Below, piece by piece: positions 59,042-64,000 of a stretch of DNA of 64,000 nt. The notes beneath the pieces were generated by a model. The model made no database searches. It worked only from the letters and a program-made list of their open reading frames with translations, and was not told the DNA's origin. Made by a program: the position numbers and the translations under genes. Numbering within the stretch: position 1 is the stretch's first letter; each line of letters starts with the position of its first letter. Source of the DNA: Aselliscus stoliczkanus (lineage: Eukaryota > Chordata > Mammalia > Chiroptera > Hipposideridae); assembly GCA_033961575.1 (NCBI GenBank), contig CM066738.1, positions 66,067,478 to 66,131,477 on the forward strand, given 5' to 3'.

Positions 59042-60461
59042 TTTTTTTTTTTTCTTTCAAGCTTCTTTTTTTTAATTTTTTTATTGTGAAATAAACTTAA
59101 AAAAAATTAGTTTCAGGTGTAAAACAAAAAGCAATAGTTATAGTTTTTACCCCTCAAAGTGACAACTCCCCTACCCAGTTCACCACCCCACTCCTCCCCC
59201 CCATATCATACATATCTATTACAATTCCTTTGACTCCCTTCCACAGTATACTCTGCATCCCGTGACTATCTATATATTCAGTTAAAGTTGGCATACAATA
59301 TTATACAACATCAGCTTCAGGTATACAGTGCAGTGATCAGGCCTCTACTCCATCCATGAAGCGGTCTCCCTAACAAATCATGTGACCATCTGACATGCCA
59401 CAAAATTTTTACAGCATTATTATATTCCCCGAACTGTGTTTCATATCCCTGTGGCAATATTGTGCTTGTCTATTTATGTTGTCAAATCCCTTCCCCTTCT
59501 CCCTTATCTTCACCCTCTCCCACCTAGCAACCCTCAGTTTTTCCTCTATATTTATGAGTCTGTTTACTTTGATAGTTCATTCAGTTTTTCAGATTCCACA
59601 TATAAGTGAGATCATATGGTACTTGTCTTTCTCCAACTGACTTATTTCACTTAACATAATAGTGTCTTCACAGCATTATCCATTACATTCCCAGAACTGC
59701 CCCCATATCCCTGTGGCAACATTGTAGTCACCCACCTATGCTGTCCAAAACCTTCCCCGTCTCCCTCATCCCCACCCCCTCCCAGGCAGCAATCATCAGT
59801 TTTTCCTTTGTATATGCTTGATATGATTTCAATCTTCTTAAATTTACTGAGACTTGTTTTGTGGCCTAACGTGGTCTATCTTGGAAAATGTCCCATGTGC
59901 ACTTGAGAAGAATTTATATTCTGTTGTTTCAGGGTGAAATGCTCTAAAAATTTCGATGAAGTCCAGCTGGTCTAACGTGTCATTAAAGGCCACTCTTTCT
60001 GTGTTGATTTTCTGTCTAAAAGGTCTTTCCATTGGTGATAATGGGGTTTTTAAGTCCCTTACTATGATAGTGTTACTGCTGATCTCTGTCTTTACGTCTG
60101 TCAAAATCTGTTATATGTAATTAGGAGTTCCTGTGTTGGGTGAATAGATGTTTATTAGGGTCATAGTGCCCTTCTTTGTCTTTTATTGTAGTAATTTTAA
60201 AGTATATTTTGTCCAAAATAAGTATTGGTACTCCAGCTTTTTTTCCCTTCTCATTTCCATTTGTATGAAATATCTTATTCCATCTGTAAACAGCACATAC
60301 ATGTGTCCTATTTTCTTATCCACTCAGCCACTCTCTGTCTTTTGATTGGAGCATTTAGCCCATTCACATTTAAAATGATTATGCATAGGTGCGTATGTAT
60401 TGCCATTTTGTTATTTGTATTCCTGGTCTTCCTGGGATAGCTTGTTTACCCCTTTCTTTTG

Positions 60462-60719
60462 TTCAGAAAAGCCCTTTTGACATTTCTCACAATGCTGGCT
60501 TGGCGGTAATGAATCCCTTAAGCTTATTCTTATCTGAGAAGCTTTTTATTTCTCCTTCAATTTTAAGGGATAGCCGTGCTGGGTAGAGCAATCCTGGTTG
60601 TAGGTCCTTATTTTGTGTCACTTTGAATATCTCCTGCCACTCCCTTCTGGCCTGTAGAGTTTCTGTAGACAAGTCCGCTGTTAGTCTAATAGGAGTTCCT
60701 TTGTATGTAACCTGCTGTC

Positions 60720-60750
<31 letters not shown>

Positions 60751-61465
60751 AGTGTCACTGGCCCTCATATGTGGGACCGAACCGGGGCCGCTGGCTTCCA
60801 AGGCCAGCGCTTAACCACCGCGCCACTCGGCCGGCCCTTTGTAACCTGCTGTCTTTCTCTTGCTGCTTTTAGGATTCTGTCTCTGTCTTTAACCTTTGCC
60901 ATTTTAACTATGATGTGTCTTGGTGTGGACCTGTTTGGGTTCAGCTTGTTTGCAACCCTCTGCACTTCCTGGGCATGTATGTCGATGTCCTTCACCAGGG
61001 TAGGGAAGTTTTCAGTCATTATTTTTTCAAATACATTCTCGACCCCTTGCTTCTTCTCTTCTTCTGCTATTCCTATGATTCAAAGGTAACTGCGCATCAT
61101 CTTGTCCCACAGGGCTCTTAATCTGTTTTCATTGTTTTTTATTCTTTGGTCTTTTTTTGTGCCAACTGGGTGATTTCTGTTATTTTGTCTTCCAAATCGC
61201 TGATCCGCTCCTCTGCTTCATCTATTCTACTGGTGATTCCTTCGCGTGTGTTCTTCATTTCAGTTGTTGTATTCTTTAGTTCTAACTGGTTGTTTTTTAT
61301 GATTTCTCTTTCCTTCGTTATGTCCTCACTAAGTTTGTTAAACATTCTTATCATCAGTGTTCTAAACTCTGTCTCTGAAAGGTTGGATCCCTCTCTTTCA
61401 TTTGGTTCCATTTCTAGAGGTTTCTTCTGATCTTTTACTTGTGACGTGTTTCTTTGTTTCCTCAT
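60462..61465 (-). pseudogene. Half-L1 copy 3 ORF1, interrupted by a SINE
   Basis: Starts MRKQRNTSQVKDQKKPLEME at 61465. Open to about 61139, shifted by the T-run near 61150, open again from MTENFPTLV (61019) until the SINE at 60839-60723, and resumed after it (QQVTYKGTPIRLTADLSTET). The A-run before MTENFP has six A, as in copy 1. Confidence 0.87.
60723..60839 (-). mobile_element. Short GGGCCGGCC-type tRNA SINE in half-L1 ORF1
   Basis: T-run, then the complement of the SINE ending CGCCACTCGGCCGGCCC. An exact target-site duplication TGTAACCTGCTGTCTTT lies at 60706 and 60840. The closest to a family consensus of the copies here, so probably young. Confidence 0.93.
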
Positions 61466-62538
61466 TCTGGCTGTCGTTCTGGGATTGCTTTGGTGTATTA
61501 GATAGATCACCAGGAGAGTCCTGGCTGGATCACGTAGGCACACAGCTCACGGTCCAACACTCCCAGGAAAACTCCCAGTCTCAGCCTGTCCCATTCAGCT
61601 GCTCGCAGATCATGCCAATCATCTCGACAACCAATCAACAGTCTGGCCACTCCCACTTCTCAGTGAGCAGCCTGTTGGAGCCGGAGCACGCCTGCCAGGC
61701 GTTTCCCTGGCAACGCAGCACAAGCCGAGCAGAGAGTGGGGATCCAAGGCAGCTTGTACACTCCCAGGTCTCAGTGAGCAGCCTGTTGGAGCCGGAGGGC
61801 ACCCTCCCAGCATTTCCCTGACATCGCAGTATAAGTCAGGCAAAGGCTGGGGATCCAAGGCTGCATGTGCATGCACGCACACATGCACTTCTGCGCCAAC
61901 TCCACCAGACCAATGAGGTCCCAGACCTGACCCTCTGTGGGAGGGCCCAACCCTGACAAAATGGTGCCCTTCTGTATACCACTTGAGTGGAAGCTCCACA
62001 CCAGAGGAACAATAGTCCAAAAACCTCTAGCTTTTGTACCAAAGGTGCTCAGTTCTGTCCGTCCCTGCAGGTTCCTGGGCCTGGCTCTCACGGCTACTCC
62101 CTCCACCAGGAACCAGGTAAGAGTTCACTGGCGAGCAAGCCTGTACACCAGCCCCACTGATTCTCTAGCCACTCTCATCCTCACAGAGCTGAGCAAATAG
62201 TTCTCACTAATTTACTGCCAGCTCTCTTGGAACTCCTCTTCCCAGCAAAGGAACTCTGGGCTGGTGAGCTTGGTGTGCGGCTGGAGGGTCTCTCTCCCAA
62301 CCGGAGAAGCTTCCCCATAGCTCGGGCTTCCCTCACGGGGTTCACTCTCTCTCATCTCCGCCCCTCCTGCCAGACTTGATGTGGCTTCCTCTTTAAGTTC
62401 TTTGTTTAGTGGTTCTGTTTATCTAGTGTTCCGGGGACCTCCGTGGTTGAATGTAGTATAAATTGTTTGTTATTTTGGTGTGATCCTGGGAGGTATTTAG
62501 CACAGCGTCTGTCTATTCAGCCATTTTACCGGAAGTCC

Positions 62539-62869
62539 CCAACTTTGTTCTTATTTCTCAGGATTGCCATGGCTATTTGTGGTCTTTTATGGTTCCGTAT
62601 ACATTTTAGGATTATATTTTCTATTTCTTTATAGTTTAATAGGAATTGCATTGAATCTATATATTGCTTTAGGCAGTCTGGACTTTTTAACTATATTAAT
62701 TCTTCCTATCCACAAGCATGGTAGGTGTTTCCATTTGTTTGTATCTTCTTTAATTTCCCTCTTCAGTATCTTATAATCCTCTGAGTACAGGTATTTTATT
62801 TCTTTGGTTAAGTTTATCCCTAAGTATTTTACAGTTCTTGAAGCAACTGTAAATGGGTCTGTTTTCCTT
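62539..62869 (-). mobile_element. L1-D, ORF2 piece left of a SINE
   Basis: Complement of the ORF2 RT/thumb region (IKFIW.. to KYLG..), decayed. Confidence 0.8.
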
Positions 62870-62984
62870 TTTTTTTCTTTTTTCTTTTTAGAAAGCAGTG
62901 TTACTGGCCCTCATATTTGGGATCCAAAACGGGGCTGCTGGTGTCCCAAACCAGCTCTTAACCACCGAACCACTTGGCCGGCCC
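62870..62984 (-). mobile_element. Short GGGCCGGCC-type tRNA SINE in L1-D
   Basis: Head GGGCCGGCCAAGTGGTTCGG at the right, T-rich tail at the left. Target-site copies AATGGGTCTGTTTTCCTT (62852) and AATAGGTCTGTTTTCTT (62985). Confidence 0.9.
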
Positions 62985-64000
62985 AATAGGTCTGTTTTCT
63001 TAATTTCTCCTTCTGATAGTTTATTATTGGTGTATACAAGTGCAACTGATTTCTGAATATTAATTTTGTATCCGGCTACTTTGTTGAATTCATTTATCAG
63101 TTCCCATAGTTCTTTGGTGGGGTCTTTGGGGTTCTCTATGTATAGCATCATGTCATTTGCATATAATGACAATTTTACTTCCTCCTTACCAATTTGGATG
63201 CCTTTTATTTCTTTTTTCTTATCTGCTTGCTGTGGCAGGAACTTCCAGAACTATGTTGTATAAGAGTGGAGAAAGTGGACAGCCTGGTCTTGTTCCTGAT
63301 CTTAAGGGGAATGGTTTAGCTTTTCCCCATTGAGTGTGGGTTTATCATATATGGCCTTTATTTGTTGAGATATGATCCCACTATTCCCACTTTGCTAAGA
63401 GCTTTTATAATAAATGGCTGCTGGATTTTGTCAAATGCTTTTTCTGGATCTATTGATATGACCATATGATTTTTATATTTCATTTTATTGATGTGCTGTA
63501 TCACATTAATTGATTTGTGGATATTGAACAAAACTTGCATACTAGGGATGGACCCCACTTGATCATGATGTGTGATCTTAATATACTGCTGAATTCTGTT
63601 TGCTAATATTTTGTTGAGGACTTTTGCATCTATGTTCATCAGGGATACCGACCTGTAGTTTTCATTTTTTGTGCTGTCTTTATCTGGTTTTGGAATCAGG
63701 GTGGTAGTGGCCTCATAGAAAGAGTTTGGGAGCCATCCCTCTTTCTGGATTTTTTGGGAATAGTTTGAGTAAATTAGGTGATAATTCTTTTTTGAATGTT
63801 TTGTAAAATTCACTTGTGAAGCCATCTGGACCAGGGCTTTGTTTGTTGGGATCTTGTTGATTACTGATTCAATTTCCTTGGTAGCAATCAGTCTATTCAG
63901 ATTTTCCGTTTGTTCTTGAGTTAGCTTTGGAAGGTTGTATGCTTCTAGAAAATTATCCATTTCTTCCAAATTGTCACACTTGTTGGCATATAGTTTCTCA
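62985..64000 (-). mobile_element. L1-D, ORF2 RT region (runs off the right edge)
   Basis: Continues L1-D upstream through the reverse transcriptase. The RT active-site motif reads [14 protein letters not shown] (63172), where YADD is expected, so one catalytic Asp is Asn. Open segment 63969-63358 encodes the region from [13 protein letters not shown] to the [12 protein letters not shown] block with small indels. The element's 5' half lies outside the window. Confidence 0.85.

Larger units (their letters stand above)
59042..62538 (-). mobile_element. Half-L1 copy 3, inserted in L1-D
   Basis: Complete family member: 5' end at 62538, 5' UTR with two tandem units of about 115 bp (61640-61840), ORF1 from 61465, ORF2 start near 60405 with the shared deletion (60262-60305), the same ORF2/3'-end junction near 59820 and a duplicated 3' end. 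Target-site copies CCGACTTTGTTTT (59028) and CCAACTTTGTTCT (62539) are from L1-D. A SINE interrupts ORF1. Confidence 0.88.

Overview
This is a gene-poor stretch of mammalian nuclear DNA made largely of nested retrotransposons. I see no host protein-coding exon, rRNA or true tRNA gene. The best guess for the organism is a bat, perhaps a Yinpterochiropteran. The basis is inference: L1 elements of placental-mammal type, short tRNA-headed SINEs beginning GGGCCGGCC and ending in an A-tail, longer tRNA SINEs that resemble bat families, mariner copies, and old MIR/L2-like repeats. No database was consulted.

Layout. 1-7.2 kb: the 5' part of a minus-strand half-L1, an older L1 5' UTR, and three large composite SINEs (one inside another). 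7.2-16.2 kb: mostly unique sequence with scattered SINEs, a 5'-truncated L1 that split a SINE, and an old L1 3' end. 16.26-25.78 kb: a decayed Hsmar1-type mariner split by a full-length 8.26-kb plus-strand L1 (L1-1) with a monomeric, GC-rich 3-kb 5' UTR, an intact ORF1 and a broken ORF2. 28.3-35.2 kb: two half-L1 copies tail to tail. 37.1-47.6 kb: a second full-length L1 (L1-2, minus strand, 8.08 kb) inside an older L1, followed by another truncated L1. 47.6-52.4 kb: unique DNA plus ancient MIR, L2-like and L1/HAL1-like remnants. 52.4-55.8 kb: a decayed plus-strand L1 ORF2 carrying a SINE, then a second mariner remnant. 56-64 kb: a four-level nest of minus-strand L1s, one of them another half-L1 copy.

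The most notable system is the half-L1 family, with four copies at 1-2225, 28343-31543, 31620-35162 and 59042-62538. All keep the 5' UTR, ORF1 and the start of ORF2, and share a deletion of about 47 nt that removes the endonuclease catalytic Glu region. The three complete copies also share one junction where ORF2 stops inside the endonuclease domain and joins a duplicated 3' end. They look like ORF1-carrying non-autonomous L1 derivatives (HAL1-like) that must have used another element's ORF2 protein. L1-1 and L1-2 represent the autonomous lineage, but both copies are now broken: L1-1 by two stops and two frameshifts, L1-2 by stops, frameshifts and a changed reverse-transcriptase active site.

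A second theme is a composite SINE of about 0.5 kb: a short tRNA-like head, a variable middle with short tandem repeats, and the tail of another SINE. The layout recalls SVA but is built from different parts.
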